This document shows, piece after piece, positions 48,840 to 57,713 of a stretch of 64,000 bases of DNA (position 1 is the first letter of the stretch; every line of letters starts with the position of its first letter). Source of the DNA: Nitriliruptoraceae bacterium. GTDB taxonomy: Bacteria; Actinomycetota; Nitriliruptoria; Nitriliruptorales; Nitriliruptoraceae. The stretch spans positions 1-64,000 of the forward strand of contig PXDB01000049.1 in NCBI GenBank assembly GCA_003565155.1. Reading direction: 5' to 3'. The notes beneath the pieces were generated by a model. It ran no database searches and was not told where the DNA came from. It was given only the letters and a program-made list of their open reading frames with translations. The position numbers and the translations under genes were made by a program.

Positions 48840-49382
48840 ATGGCCAGCAACGACACCGTGGCGTCCGATCCCCGCTGGCTGTCCGAGGAACGCCTGGAGG
48901 CCGTCCGTGGCGAGGTACCCATCGTCTACGTCGAGGCGGTGCCGGTCCGTGTCGACCACCTCGGTGCCATCACCAAGGTCGGCCTGCTGCTGCGCGCCCA
49001 GGCCGACGGCGCGATCTCGCGCGCGGTGGTGTCCGGCCGGGTGCTGTTCGGGGAGTCGTTGCGTGACGCGCTCTGGCGCCACCTGAGCAAGGACCTCGGC
49101 CCGGACGCCGGACCGCGGCTGCCCACGGGGGTCGCTCCCTTCACCGTCGCGGAGTACTTCCCGGAGCCGGGACGCTCCGCCTTCCACGACCCGCGCCAGC
49201 ACGCCGTCGCCCTCGGCTACCTCGTGCCCTGTGACGGCGAGTGTGCGCCCGCACAGGACGCCCTCGACCTGGCGTGGGTCTCCCCTGCCGAGGCCGTTGA
49301 CCCCTCGATCGCCGGTGAGATGTCCTCCGGGCACGGCCGTCTGGTCCGCCGCGCGCTGGCCTTCGCCGGGCAGCTGCCCTGA
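48840..49382 (+). CDS. NUDIX-like DUF4916 protein
   Basis: 180-residue protein of the actinobacterial DUF4916/NUDIX-hydrolase-like family: VPIVYVEAVPVRVDHLGAITKVGLLLRA, SGRVLFGESLRDALWRHLSKDLGPDA and AFHDPRQHAVALGYLVPCDGE. The classical NUDIX box GX5EX7REUXEE is not complete (GESLRDALWRHLSKDLG lacks the REUXEE glutamates), so hydrolase activity is uncertain. The ATG follows AGGAG by nine bases. A strong hairpin follows the stop codon. Confidence 0.83.
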   Translation: MASNDTVASDPRWLSEERLEAVRGEVPIVYVEAVPVRVDHLGAITKVGLLLRAQADGAISRAVVSGRVLFGESLRDALWRHLSKDLGPDAGPRLPTGVAPFTVAEYFPEPGRSAFHDPRQHAVALGYLVPCDGECAPAQDALDLAWVSPAEAVDPSIAGEMSSGHGRLVRRALAFAGQLP

Positions 49383-49390
49383 GGCTGCCG

Positions 49391-49417
49391 CCGCGGCGGC
49401 GTGACGCGCCGCCGCGG
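49391..49417. terminator. Bidirectional GC hairpin terminator
   Basis: CCGCGGCGGCG-TGACG-CGCCGCCGCGG, a perfect 11-bp stem eight bases after the DUF4916 stop and 37 bases from the stop of the convergent decarboxylase gene. No T-tract, but placement between convergent genes fits termination for both. Confidence 0.65.
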
Positions 49418-49454
49418 GCCGTGCGCAGCGGTGCCGCACGCCCTGATGGGGGGC

Positions 49455-50906
49455 TCAGTCCGGTTGCCGTGCCGCGGCGCGGATCAGCTCGACGGCGTGT
49501 GCCACAGTGTCGGCGGTCGTGCGGTGGGAGAGCACCGCCAGGCGCAGCACCACCCGGCCATCGATGACCGTGCTGGACAGCCGCACGTGGCCGTCGGCGT
49601 GGATGCGCGAGAGCGCCCGGTCCTGGCGCTGATCGTCGCCCGCCAGCCGGAAGGTGAGGATCGACAGCTCCGGGGAGGACACCACCTCGACGCCGGGTGT
49701 GCTCGCCAGCTGCGCAGCAGCCCATTCCGCCAGGTCCAGGGCACGGTCCAGGGCGGCGGTGAAGGCGTCGGTGCCGTGGAGGGCGAGGGGGAGCCACAGC
49801 CGCAGCCCACGCCACTCCCGGGTCAGCTCCGGGCTGATGGCGCTGAAATCCGGCAGGGCGTCCGGGTCCTCGTCGTGATCACGCAGGTAGTCCGCATCCT
49901 CGGCGAAGGTGGCGGCGAGGTGGTCCCGGTCGCGTACGAGCAGCGCACCGGTCCCGAAGGGCAGGAACAGCGACTTGTGCGGATCGAGGGTGATGGAGTC
50001 CGCGGCCTCGATGCCCGCCAGTCGTCCCCGGCCCCGCACGGTCAGCTGGAAGAAGCCGCCGTAGGCCGCGTCGACGTGGAACCACACCCCCTGTTCCGCT
50101 GCCACGGCGGCCAACTCGGCCAACGGGTCGACCGCCCCGGTGTTGGTGGTGCCGGCAGCGCCGACCACGGCGGTCGGGACCAGACCGTCGGCCACGTCCT
50201 GCTTGATGGCGATGCGCACCGCCTCGGGGTCGAGCCGCAACCCGTCCTGGGAGGTGCACACACGGACGTGCTCGGGACGCAGGCCGGCGATCCTGGCGGC
50301 CTTGCGGACCGAGGCGTGGGCGTGCTGGCCCACGTACACGCAGGCGGCCTCGGGCCGTCCCGGCGCGTGCGCGTCCCGCGCGGTCACCAGGGCGGTCAGG
50401 TTCGCGGCGGACCCGCCCGAGAGCAGCAGCCCCTGGGAGGTTGCCGGCAACCCGAACAGCTCCGTGAGCCAGCGGAGCAGCCCCTGCTCGAGGGCCACCG
50501 CGGCAGGGGTGAACCCGGCCAACCCCGTGTAGCGGTTGGCGACCCCGGCGATCAGGTCCCCCACCGCCGCGGCGAGCAGGCCGGAGCCGGGGATGTAGGC
50601 GAGCTCGCCGGGTGCGGCGTTGTCCACGCCGGTGGCGAGGATCTCGCCGATGGTGGCGAGGGCGTCGTCCATCGGCGCCGGCGCTGCGGCGGGTCGTTGG
50701 GCCAGCAGCGTGGCAGCGAGTTCCCCACCACGCGGGTGACCGAGCACGTCACGACCCGGGTCACCCGACGCGAGCGCAGAGATCAGCTGCCAGGCGGCAG
50801 ACAGCAACGCCTGCGACTGCTCGGGGGACGGATCGAAACCACCGAGCAGGCGGCTGTCCGAGGCCTCCCACCCGCCCGGCGGCACGCCGGCACCCTGCTC
50901 CGTCAC
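49455..50906 (-). CDS. PLP-dependent group II amino-acid decarboxylase
   Basis: 483-residue decarboxylase of the aromatic/DABA/glutamate group. Cofactor motifs: LLLSGGSAANLTAL, AGTTNTGAVDPL, FHVDAAYGGFF and the Schiff-base Lys in LDPHKSLFLPFGTGALLVRD. N-terminal swap domain contains LGHPRGGELAATLLAQRP. The amino acid is not predictable from the sequence; aromatic amino acids are plausible. The GTG start with GGAGGT seven bases ahead is better than the track start 35 codons upstream. Divergent from an Lrp/AsnC regulator. Confidence 0.9.
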   Translation of the reverse strand: MTEQGAGVPPGGWEASDSRLLGGFDPSPEQSQALLSAAWQLISALASGDPGRDVLGHPRGGELAATLLAQRPAAAPAPMDDALATIGEILATGVDNAAPGELAYIPGSGLLAAAVGDLIAGVANRYTGLAGFTPAAVALEQGLLRWLTELFGLPATSQGLLLSGGSAANLTALVTARDAHAPGRPEAACVYVGQHAHASVRKAARIAGLRPEHVRVCTSQDGLRLDPEAVRIAIKQDVADGLVPTAVVGAAGTTNTGAVDPLAELAAVAAEQGVWFHVDAAYGGFFQLTVRGRGRLAGIEAADSITLDPHKSLFLPFGTGALLVRDRDHLAATFAEDADYLRDHDEDPDALPDFSAISPELTREWRGLRLWLPLALHGTDAFTAALDRALDLAEWAAAQLASTPGVEVVSSPELSILTFRLAGDDQRQDRALSRIHADGHVRLSSTVIDGRVVLRLAVLSHRTTADTVAHAVELIRAAARQPD

Positions 50907-51025
50907 CGTACTGACCTCCGATCGCGCAGCTGCTGGGGGACGTCCCCCGGCGCGTAGCGGCGCGGTCCCCCGGCCCACGACGCCGCTCCCGGGCGACGAA
51001 CAGGACGGCACCGTAGGTCCCGAAA

Positions 51026-51094
51026 CAACGTGTAGCGTTGGAGACCCACGATCGACGACATATAGTTGATGTACGCCGTCTCAGGACGACATAT
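51026..51094. promoter_or_regulatory. Putative Lrp operator cluster
   Basis: In the divergent gap are a perfect 5-5-5 inverted repeat CAACG-TGTAG-CGTTG (51026-51040) and two direct copies of GACGACATAT (51054-51063 and 51085-51094) spaced 31 bp, about three helical turns. The first copy lies in ACAT-N7-ATGT. Multiple phased sites are typical for Lrp/AsnC binding. Confidence 0.5.
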
Positions 51095-51095
51095 C
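51066..51095 (+). promoter_or_regulatory. Possible promoter of the Lrp-type gene
   Basis: TTGATG, 18 bases, CATATC, ending 28 bases before the ATG. It overlaps the direct-repeat operator copies, which would allow autorepression. Confidence 0.4.
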
Positions 51096-51123
51096 GCTGT
51101 AGCTTCGGCACCAGGAGGGCAGG

Positions 51124-51594
51124 ATGTCCGGTCCGCTGGATCCCACGGATCACCAGCTGCTGGCGGCGCTGCGCGAGGACGGACGGCGCTCCATCACCGC
51201 GCTGGCCGCGCAGCTGCACCTGTCCCGCAGCGCGGTGCACGCCCGCCTCGACCGTCTCGAGGAGGACGGGGTCCTCACGGGCTTCGCACCGGTGGTGGAC
51301 CCCGCCAGGGTCGGCGGCAGCATCGCGGCGTTCGTGCTGCTGTCCGCAGGGCCGGGCGCCCGCCTGGAGCTGGAACCCCTCCGGGCGCAGCTCGCGGCGC
51401 TCCCCCACGTGGAGTACGCGGCCCTGGTGACCGGCGAGGCCGACGTCCTGCTGCTGGTCCGCGCCCAGGATCTCGATCAGCTGCGCACCTTCCTGCTGGA
51501 GGAGCTGCGCCGGGTCACCGGCCTACGCGGGACCCTGACCCTGCTGGTCCTCGACGAGGTGATCCGCCGACCCTTCCTGCTGCCCGGGGAGTGA
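51124..51594 (+). CDS. Lrp/AsnC-family regulator
   Basis: 156-residue feast/famine regulator. N-terminal HTH (LDPTDHQLLAALREDGRRSITALAAQLHLSRSAVHARLDRLEEDGVLTGF) and C-terminal RAM ligand domain (AAFVLLSAGPGARLELEPLRAQLAALPHVEYAALVTGEADVLLLVRA). ATG with GGAGG upstream. Probably controls the divergent decarboxylase and itself in response to an amino acid. Its last 24 codons overlap, on the other strand, the end of the FAD-oxidase gene. Confidence 0.92.
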   Translation: MSGPLDPTDHQLLAALREDGRRSITALAAQLHLSRSAVHARLDRLEEDGVLTGFAPVVDPARVGGSIAAFVLLSAGPGARLELEPLRAQLAALPHVEYAALVTGEADVLLLVRAQDLDQLRTFLLEELRRVTGLRGTLTLLVLDEVIRRPFLLPGE

Positions 51595-53106
51595 GCCGGG
51601 CAGCAGCACCCCCGGGTTGAGGATCCCCCGGGGGTCGAAGGCGCGCTTGACGGCGTGCAGCGCGGCCACGTCGCCGGCGGGACGCACCCGCGCGAGCCAG
51701 TCCGGCTTCTGTCGTCCGACCCCGTGCTCACCGCAGGGCGAGCCGCCGGCCGCGACCACGGACCCGAGCACCGCCTGCTCCACCGCCGGCACCTGCGCGG
51801 GGGCGACACCGACCACGTTGCAGTGCAGGTCCCCGACGCCGAGGTGGCCGAAGACCACCACCTCGGCGTCCGCACCGCCGGCGTCACGGACCAGCCCCTC
51901 GAGTCCCTCGATGAACCCGGCCAGCCCCGCGGGGGGCAGCACCACGTCCAGCTTCAGGGCGACGCCACGCGCGGCCAGGCGCTCGGTGTGTGCCTCACGC
52001 AGCTGCCACAGCGCGGCGCGGTCCGCGGCATCGATGCCGACCACCGCGTCCTGGACGCCAGACACGTGCCCGACGACCTCGGCGAGGGTGGCGCTGAGCG
52101 CCTCGCCCACATCCGGTGCCCCGGCAACCTCCACCAGCAGGGCGGCCGGCGGCGGTGGCACGAAGGGGGCGCGCACCCCGGGGGCCTGCGCCACCAGGGA
52201 CAGCCCGGCGCGGGTCATCAGCTCGCTGGCCTCCAGTGGCCCCACCGCCTGTGCGACCTGCCGCTGCACCTCGAGCGCCGCCCGGATCCCGTCGGTCGCC
52301 ACCACGGCGACCGCGAGGTGGCGGGGCGGGCGCACCAGGCGCAGGCGCGCGGCCGTGACGACGGCCAGGGTGCCCTCGCTGCCCACCAGCAACCCGGCGA
52401 GGTCGTAGCCGAGACCCGCCGCCCGGGGTGGATGCAGGCGGTCCAGGAGGGTGCCGTCGACCAGCACCGCTTCGAGGCCCAGCACCTGCGCCCGGGTGGG
52501 GCCGTGCCGGACCACGGCGAGCCCACCGGCATCGGTGGCGATCGTGCCGCCGATGGTGGCGGTGTCGCGGGCGGCGAGATCCACGGGGTACAGCAGGCCC
52601 GCTTCGCGGGCACGCACCTGCACGGCGGCGAGGCTGGCTCCCGCCCCGACCACCACCTCGCCGGCGGTGTCGGCGCCACCCCCTGCACCCGCCGCCCCGC
52701 GCGTCACCACCGCACCGACCTGGTCGAGACGCGTCAGCGACAGCACCAGGGCGCCGTCGCGGGGGACACCACCCCCGACCAGTCCGGTGTTGCCCCCCTG
52801 GGGCACGACGACGACCCCGTGTTCGTCGCACAGGGCGAGTACCCGTGCCACCTCGGCGGTGTCACCGGGCCGGACCACGGCACCGGCCTCGCCGCGCCAT
52901 CGGCCGGTCCAGTCCACCTCGAAGGGTGCCCGCAGATCCGCCGCCCGCAGCAGATGACCGGGGCCGACGATCTCCTCGAGCGTGGACAGCAGGGCAGCGG
53001 GCAGGGCGGTCGCGGGGCCGGCTGCGGCCGCGGTCGATCGCGCCGTGGCAGGGTCGGTGGTGGGGCCGTCCGGCAGGTCCGCAGCCCGGTCGCGCGACGT
53101 CACCAC
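51523..53106 (-). CDS. FAD-linked 2-hydroxyacid dehydrogenase (GlcD/D-LDH type)
   Basis: 527-residue VAO-family flavoenzyme. FAD-binding PCMH domain with VVVPQGGNTGLVGGGVP and ATIGGTIATDAGGLAVVRHGP; C-terminal cap with FGHLGVGDLHCNV, PCGEHGVGRQK and FDPRGILNPG, the marks of D-lactate/D-2-hydroxyglutarate dehydrogenases and GlcD. The exact substrate is open. The C-terminus runs 25 residues past the usual ILNPG end and overlaps the Lrp gene by 72 bp in antisense. Two adjacent GTG codons are possible starts, the second giving a GTGA overlap with hemW. Confidence 0.88.
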   Translation of the reverse strand: MVTSRDRAADLPDGPTTDPATARSTAAAAGPATALPAALLSTLEEIVGPGHLLRAADLRAPFEVDWTGRWRGEAGAVVRPGDTAEVARVLALCDEHGVVVVPQGGNTGLVGGGVPRDGALVLSLTRLDQVGAVVTRGAAGAGGGADTAGEVVVGAGASLAAVQVRAREAGLLYPVDLAARDTATIGGTIATDAGGLAVVRHGPTRAQVLGLEAVLVDGTLLDRLHPPRAAGLGYDLAGLLVGSEGTLAVVTAARLRLVRPPRHLAVAVVATDGIRAALEVQRQVAQAVGPLEASELMTRAGLSLVAQAPGVRAPFVPPPPAALLVEVAGAPDVGEALSATLAEVVGHVSGVQDAVVGIDAADRAALWQLREAHTERLAARGVALKLDVVLPPAGLAGFIEGLEGLVRDAGGADAEVVVFGHLGVGDLHCNVVGVAPAQVPAVEQAVLGSVVAAGGSPCGEHGVGRQKPDWLARVRPAGDVAALHAVKRAFDPRGILNPGVLLPGSLPGQQEGSADHLVEDQQGQGPA

Positions 53107-54515
53107 GCCGTCAGCCGATCCACGGCGTCATCGAGCAGGAACCAACCGCGGTCGGTACAGCGCAGGCGCCCGCAGGCGGTCTCCACCAACCCCGACGTAC
53201 ACGCGTCCTCCAGGGCGAGCGCGCTGATCGGGGGGAGGTCACAGGGGTGGATGCCCTCGCGGACCCGGAGCCCGAGCAGCAGCCGCTCGGCGGCACGCTG
53301 CTCGAGGTTGAGGACCTCCGTGCCGGCGAGGGGGCTCGCACCGACACCCCAGGGGGCGGCGCCCGCCTGCTCGACGGCGTGGATGTAGCGGGGTGTGCTG
53401 CGTTGCGACCACCACCGGCGACCGTCGAGGTGGCCGTGGGCACCGGCGCCCACACCGAGGTAGTGCCCGTGGCGCCAGTACAGCAGGTTGTGCCGGCTGC
53501 GTGCTCCCGGCCCCCGGGCGAGGTTCGACACCTCGTAGTGCTCGAATCCGCCGGCGGTGAGCACCTGGTTGAGGCGCTCGAAACGGGCTGCCTGCCGGTC
53601 CTCGTCCACCCCGGCCAGGAGCCCGCCGTCCACACGACGACCGAAGGGCGTGCCCTCGTGGATGGTCAGCGCGTAGGCCGACACGTGCTGGACGTCGGCG
53701 AGCAGCACCTGCGCCAGGGTGGACTCCCAGTCCGCTGCGGACTCGCCGGGGGTGCCGTACATCAGGTCCAGGCTCACATCGGCGATCCCAGCGGCCCGGG
53801 CCTGCGCGACGGCCGCGAGCGGCGCGTCAGGACCGTGGCCACGCTCCAGGGTGCGCAGCACGTGCGGGGTGAAGGACTGCGCCCCGATGGACAGCCGGTT
53901 GACGCCCACCTCGGCGAGGGCGCCGAAGCGTGCCGACGACGCGGTCTCCGGGTTGGCTTCGACGGTCACCTCGGCGTCGGCGGCGACGTCCAGTTCGCGG
54001 CGCACGGCGGTGACCAGTCGCGCCAGCTGCTCCGGGGCGAGCAGGGTCGGGGTGCCCCCACCGATGTAGATGCTGGTGACCTCCGGCCACGTCTCCGGTG
54101 CCGCGTCAGCGACCCCGTCCCACGTCCCCACGCCGGGTGGGGCGTTGCCCTGCCCGGGCGACCAGCCCACTGCGGCACCCGTCGTGTCGCCGGCCGGAGC
54201 GCCCGCTCCGGATGCGCCCTTCGCTGTGCCGTCGGTCGGAGCGCCCTCGCGGGACACCGCGGCGAGGAGACCCCGGGGCGTCGCCGCGACCTGGCGGGCG
54301 AGATCGGCGGTCACGGCGGCGACGTAGCGGGACTCGAGGTCGCCGCGACGGGCATCGTCCAACCGGCCGACCGCGGCGACCGCGAAGTCGCAGTAGCCGC
54401 ACCGGTGATGGCAGAAGGGCACGTGCAGGTACACCCCGAACCCCGCACGCGCCCCGCTCTCGACGGGGGCGTCGAGCCAGCGGGTGTCGTCACCGTCGTG
54501 CGTGGCGACCGTCAC
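53100..54515 (-). CDS. hemW: Radical SAM heme chaperone HemW
   Basis: Heme-binding radical SAM protein (formerly called HemN-like) of 471 residues. The 4Fe-4S site is CHHRCGYC (Cys35, 39, 42) in the HemW-type pattern CX3CX2C with a preceding HVPF; IYIGGGTPTLL, NRLSIGAQSF and DLMYGTPGES follow. The HNLLYWRHGHYLGVGAGAHGH segment is also typical. A low-complexity insert of about 50 Gly/Ala/Pro residues (85-138) separates the first motif from GGGTPT. GTG start. lepA-hemW linkage is usual; here one gene and a repeat-rich spacer lie between. Confidence 0.92.
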   Translation of the reverse strand: MTVATHDGDDTRWLDAPVESGARAGFGVYLHVPFCHHRCGYCDFAVAAVGRLDDARRGDLESRYVAAVTADLARQVAATPRGLLAAVSREGAPTDGTAKGASGAGAPAGDTTGAAVGWSPGQGNAPPGVGTWDGVADAAPETWPEVTSIYIGGGTPTLLAPEQLARLVTAVRRELDVAADAEVTVEANPETASSARFGALAEVGVNRLSIGAQSFTPHVLRTLERGHGPDAPLAAVAQARAAGIADVSLDLMYGTPGESAADWESTLAQVLLADVQHVSAYALTIHEGTPFGRRVDGGLLAGVDEDRQAARFERLNQVLTAGGFEHYEVSNLARGPGARSRHNLLYWRHGHYLGVGAGAHGHLDGRRWWSQRSTPRYIHAVEQAGAAPWGVGASPLAGTEVLNLEQRAAERLLLGLRVREGIHPCDLPPISALALEDACTSGLVETACGRLRCTDRGWFLLDDAVDRLTAW

Positions 54516-54518
54516 AGG

Positions 54519-55139
54519 TCAGAAGTTGTCCCAGGGGTCCACGGCGAGCCGCGAACGCACCTCCTCGGCCAGCTCCGCCGACGCGGTGGTGGCCAGCAGA
54601 CGGCCCGGGAAGCGCGACACCTCGTGCAGCGCCCGCATCCGGTGGCAGTCCTCCACCAGCAGGAACAGGGCTGCCTCCCCGTCGGCGAGCTCCTCACCCA
54701 TCCGCTTCATCTCGTCATCGTCGATGCCGAAGTCGCGGAGCTTGGCGAACAGGCCACCGGCCGCAGCCCCGAGCGCACCCCCGACCAGCGGCCCCCCGGG
54801 TCCGAGCAGCAGACCCGCGAGGATCCCGATCCAGGCGCCACCGACCGCGCCCTGGGAGGGCGAGACGTCCTTGGTCTGGGTGATCCGGACCCTGCCGCGG
54901 ACCTTGGCCACCACGGCGGCGTCCTCGAGCTTGAGCTGCTCGCGGGCGACGAGCCGCATCGCGGACAGCAGCGCCTCCTGTGCCCGCAGGGAGGAGTCGA
55001 AGGCGAAGGCCCACAGGTCGGCGTCGGAGCCCTCCGGGACCGCCCGCGCGTGGGCGACCACGGCCTCCTCGTCGGCGGTCAGGACCTGCTCAGCGTCGAC
55101 GGTCTCCAGGTCGCTGCTCGGACGATCCTGTTCGCTCAC
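54519..55139 (-). CDS. DUF1269-like glycine-zipper membrane protein
   Basis: 206 residues. The centre (QGAVGGAWIGILAGLLLGPGGPLVGGALGAAAGGLFAKLRDFGIDDDEMKRMGEELADGEAALFLLV) is the pattern of the DUF1269 family: a glycine-zipper hairpin followed by a small alpha/beta domain. N-terminal 85 residues are soluble. Function unknown. GTG start with GAGGAG upstream; the track ORF runs 123 codons further through the repeats. It ends three bases before the hemW start, so it is co-transcribed with hemW. Confidence 0.78.
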   Translation of the reverse strand: MSEQDRPSSDLETVDAEQVLTADEEAVVAHARAVPEGSDADLWAFAFDSSLRAQEALLSAMRLVAREQLKLEDAAVVAKVRGRVRITQTKDVSPSQGAVGGAWIGILAGLLLGPGGPLVGGALGAAAGGLFAKLRDFGIDDDEMKRMGEELADGEAALFLLVEDCHRMRALHEVSRFPGRLLATTASAELAEEVRSRLAVDPWDNF

Positions 55140-55213
55140 GGGGAGCTCCTCGGTCACGGCCCTGCGGTCACTGCAGGCTACTGGCCGTCGCACCGCGGCG
55201 GGCGCGTGACCCA

Positions 55214-55275
55214 GCCCGTTGCTGCCCTGCGTTCCCCCGACCTGTGCGGGCCAACGTCGTGGGGCAACGCGGCAC
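55214..55275. repeat. 62-bp direct repeat, copy 1
   Basis: Identical over 62 bases to a second copy 128 bp downstream. Starts GCCCGTTGCTGCCCTGCGTT and ends GGGGCAACGCGGCAC. The ends are partly complementary (CTGCGTTCCCC against GGGGCAACGCGG), so each copy can fold into a hairpin. Lies in the 428-bp gap between lepA and the DUF1269-like gene, where no gene is seen. Confidence 0.9.
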
Positions 55276-55341
55276 AGCCGTCCCTGGCGGCTGACCTGCG
55301 CCCGGGCGCAACCCCGTCTGGTGACCAGATCCCGGGTGACC

Positions 55342-55403
55342 GCCCGTTGCTGCCCTGCGTTCCCCCGACCTGTGCGGGCCAACGTCGTGGGGCAACGCGG
55401 CAC
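55342..55403. repeat. 62-bp direct repeat, copy 2
   Basis: Second perfect copy of the 62-base element; sequences on either side differ from those of copy 1, so the copies share sharp borders, as expected of a small mobile or amplified element and not of a simple duplication of a larger block. Confidence 0.9.
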
Positions 55404-55473
55404 GGTCGCTGGCAGACCCCGGACCCCGACCCTGGGCGCGCCCGGCGAGGATGCCGGCCGGGGACCGCCCGTG

Positions 55474-55557
55474 CCCAGCACTCGCCCGGGTGCCCGGGTG
55501 CCCAGCACTCGCCCGGGTGCCCGGCACTCGCCCGGGTGCCCGGCACTCGCCCGGGTG
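55474..55557. repeat. 19-bp tandem repeats downstream of lepA
   Basis: Four copies of CCCRGCACTCGCCCGGGTG with an 8-base partial unit after the first. Each unit contains the palindrome CCCGGG. They lie 11 bases after the lepA stop codon, so could fold as alternative hairpins at the 3' end of the lepA mRNA. Confidence 0.85.
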
Positions 55558-55567
55558 CCCGCGCGCC

Positions 55568-57457
55568 TCAGTCCCCGGTACCCGCCGCGGTCCTGAGCGC
55601 GGAGACGAAGGCCTCCTGGGGTACGTCCACCGACCCCACGGACTTCATCTTCTTCTTGCCTTCCTTCTGCTTCTCCAGCAGCTTCCGCTTCCGCGAGACG
55701 TCACCGCCGTAGCACTTGGCGAGGACGTCCTTGCGCTTGGCCTTGATCGTCTCCCGGGCGATGATCTTGGCGCCGATCGCGGCCTGGACGGGCACGTCGA
55801 ACAGCTGCCGGGGGATCAGGTCCTTGAGCTTCTCGGTCATGGCCTTACCGAAGGCGTAGGCGTCATCGCGGTGGACGATGGAACTGAAGGCGTCCACGGG
55901 CTCGCCGTTGAGCAGCAGGTCCACGCGGACCAGGTCCGCTTCGAGGTACTCCCCGACCTCGTAGTCGAGTGAGGCGTAGCCACGGGTCCGGGACTTCAGC
56001 TGGTCGAAGAAGTCGGTGATGATGCCCGCCAGCGGCAGGGCGTAACGCAGCTCCACCCGCTCCTCGGTGAGGTAGTCCATCGCGAGCATCGTGCCGCGGC
56101 GTCCCTCGCACAGCTGCATGACCGGACCGACGTACGCGGTCGGCGTGAGGATCATCGCGTTGACCGTGGGCTCGTGGATCGCCGCGGTGCGGTTGGGCTC
56201 GGGGAGGTCCTGGGGGTTGGCGACCTCGATGACCTGCGGCTCGCCCGTCTCCTCGTCGACCACGCCCTCCAGGGTCACGCGGTAACGCACGCTGGGCGCG
56301 GTCGTGACCAGGGGGATGTCGAACTCCCGGTCGAGGCGCTCGGTGACGATCTCGAGGTGGAGCAGGCCCAGGAAGCCGCAGCGGAACCCGAACCCGAGCG
56401 CCGCGGAGGTCTCCGGCTCGTAGCTGAAGGAGGCGTCGTTGAGCCGGAGCTTGTCCAGGGCGTCACGCAGCTGCGGGAAGTCGTCGCTGTCCACGGGATA
56501 GAGCCCGGAGAACACCATCGGCAACGGCTCGCGGTAGCCCGGCAACGGCGGCACGGTGCGCGAGCCCCGACCGGCCAGGGTGATGGTGTCACCGACCTTC
56601 GCCTGGCTGACCTCCTTGATGGCTGCCGACAGCACCCCGACCTCGCCGACACCCAGCGCGTCGATCGGGGTCTCCTCCGGCGCGTGCACCGCGAGGTCGT
56701 CGATCTCGCCCTCGAAGCCGGTGGCCAGCAGGTGGATGCGCTCCCCCGCGCGCAGCTGACCGTCGACCACCCGGAAGTAGACCAGTGTGCCCCGGTAGGG
56801 GTCGTAGTTGGAGTCGAAGATCAGCGCACGGGTCGGCCCGTCCGCCACCCCGGACGGCGGCGGCACACGGTCCACGATGGCGTCCATCACCGCGTCCACG
56901 CCTTCTCCGGTCTTGGCCGAGATGCGCAGCACGTCCTCCGGCTCCCCACCGACGATCGCCGCGATCTCCGCGGCGATCTCATCGGGACGCGCGGCGGGCA
57001 GGTCGATCTTGTTCAGGACCGGGATGATCTCCAGGTCCGCCTCCAGCGCCAGGTAGAGGTTGGCGATGGTCTGGGCCTCCATCCCCTGGGCCGCGTCGAC
57101 GAGCAGCACCGCCCCCTCGCAGGCGTTCAGCGCCCGGGATACCTCGTAGGAGAAGTCGACGTGCCCGGGGGTGTCGATGAGGTTGAGCAGGTACTCGTCC
57201 GCTGCGTCGCCGAGCGGCTTGTACGGCAGGCGGGCGGTCTGGGCCTTGATCGTGATGCCCCGCTCGCGCTCGATGTCCATCTTGTCGAGGTACTGCGAGC
57301 GCATGTTGCGCTCATCGACGAGCTCGGTGAGCTGCAGCATCCGGTCGGCCAGGGTGGACTTGCCGTGGTCGACGTGGGCCACGATGCAGAAGTTGCGGAT
57401 GCGCTCGGTGCGGTAGGTCACGGGCGGGGGAACCTCTGTCGTCCGGCTCGGACGCAT
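55568..57457 (-). CDS. lepA: Elongation factor 4 (LepA)
   Basis: Translational GTPase (back-translocase/initiation aid) of 629 residues. G1 [15 protein letters not shown]2 region [14 protein letters not shown]3 DTPGHVDF, G4 NKIDLP; domain III/V resemble EF-G and the LepA-specific C-terminal domain includes [29 protein letters not shown]. Length and motif order are standard. A GTG twelve codons downstream ([10 protein letters not shown], with GAGG ahead) is an alternative start. Runs towards the tandem repeats; its 5' end is divergent from a histidine kinase gene. Confidence 0.96.
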   Translation of the reverse strand: MRPSRTTEVPPPVTYRTERIRNFCIVAHVDHGKSTLADRMLQLTELVDERNMRSQYLDKMDIERERGITIKAQTARLPYKPLGDAADEYLLNLIDTPGHVDFSYEVSRALNACEGAVLLVDAAQGMEAQTIANLYLALEADLEIIPVLNKIDLPAARPDEIAAEIAAIVGGEPEDVLRISAKTGEGVDAVMDAIVDRVPPPSGVADGPTRALIFDSNYDPYRGTLVYFRVVDGQLRAGERIHLLATGFEGEIDDLAVHAPEETPIDALGVGEVGVLSAAIKEVSQAKVGDTITLAGRGSRTVPPLPGYREPLPMVFSGLYPVDSDDFPQLRDALDKLRLNDASFSYEPETSAALGFGFRCGFLGLLHLEIVTERLDREFDIPLVTTAPSVRYRVTLEGVVDEETGEPQVIEVANPQDLPEPNRTAAIHEPTVNAMILTPTAYVGPVMQLCEGRRGTMLAMDYLTEERVELRYALPLAGIITDFFDQLKSRTRGYASLDYEVGEYLEADLVRVDLLLNGEPVDAFSSIVHRDDAYAFGKAMTEKLKDLIPRQLFDVPVQAAIGAKIIARETIKAKRKDVLAKCYGGDVSRKRKLLEKQKEGKKKMKSVGSVDVPQEAFVSALRTAAGTGD

Positions 57458-57713
57458 CGCGGACGTCGGGGTGGCGGGTCAGGGTGGTGGCGCGGTGGCC
57501 GGTGCGGGCGCCGTCGGCGGAGGCCACCGTCGCGGCGGTGATGGCGTGCACGGCGCGACGGCAGCGTACCCAGCACCCCCCGGCGCACCGGGCCGGCACC
57601 CGGGCGTGATCGCTGCGGCGGGCCCGCGCCGGACGGCAGCACACCGGCCACGCACGGGCCACGCACGCTGCGGGCGGCTTGCCAGCCCGCTCGCCGGCGG
57701 CAAGGATGCACCC

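Noticed and set aside
55474-55557. Tandem 19-bp units as a CRISPR array
   Set aside because: Units are contiguous without spacers, too short, and no cas genes are present.
52428-55712. 1094-aa plus-strand ORF over the FAD oxidase, hemW and the repeat spacer
   Set aside because: Antisense shadow; its end crosses the 62-bp repeats and the lepA 3' end.
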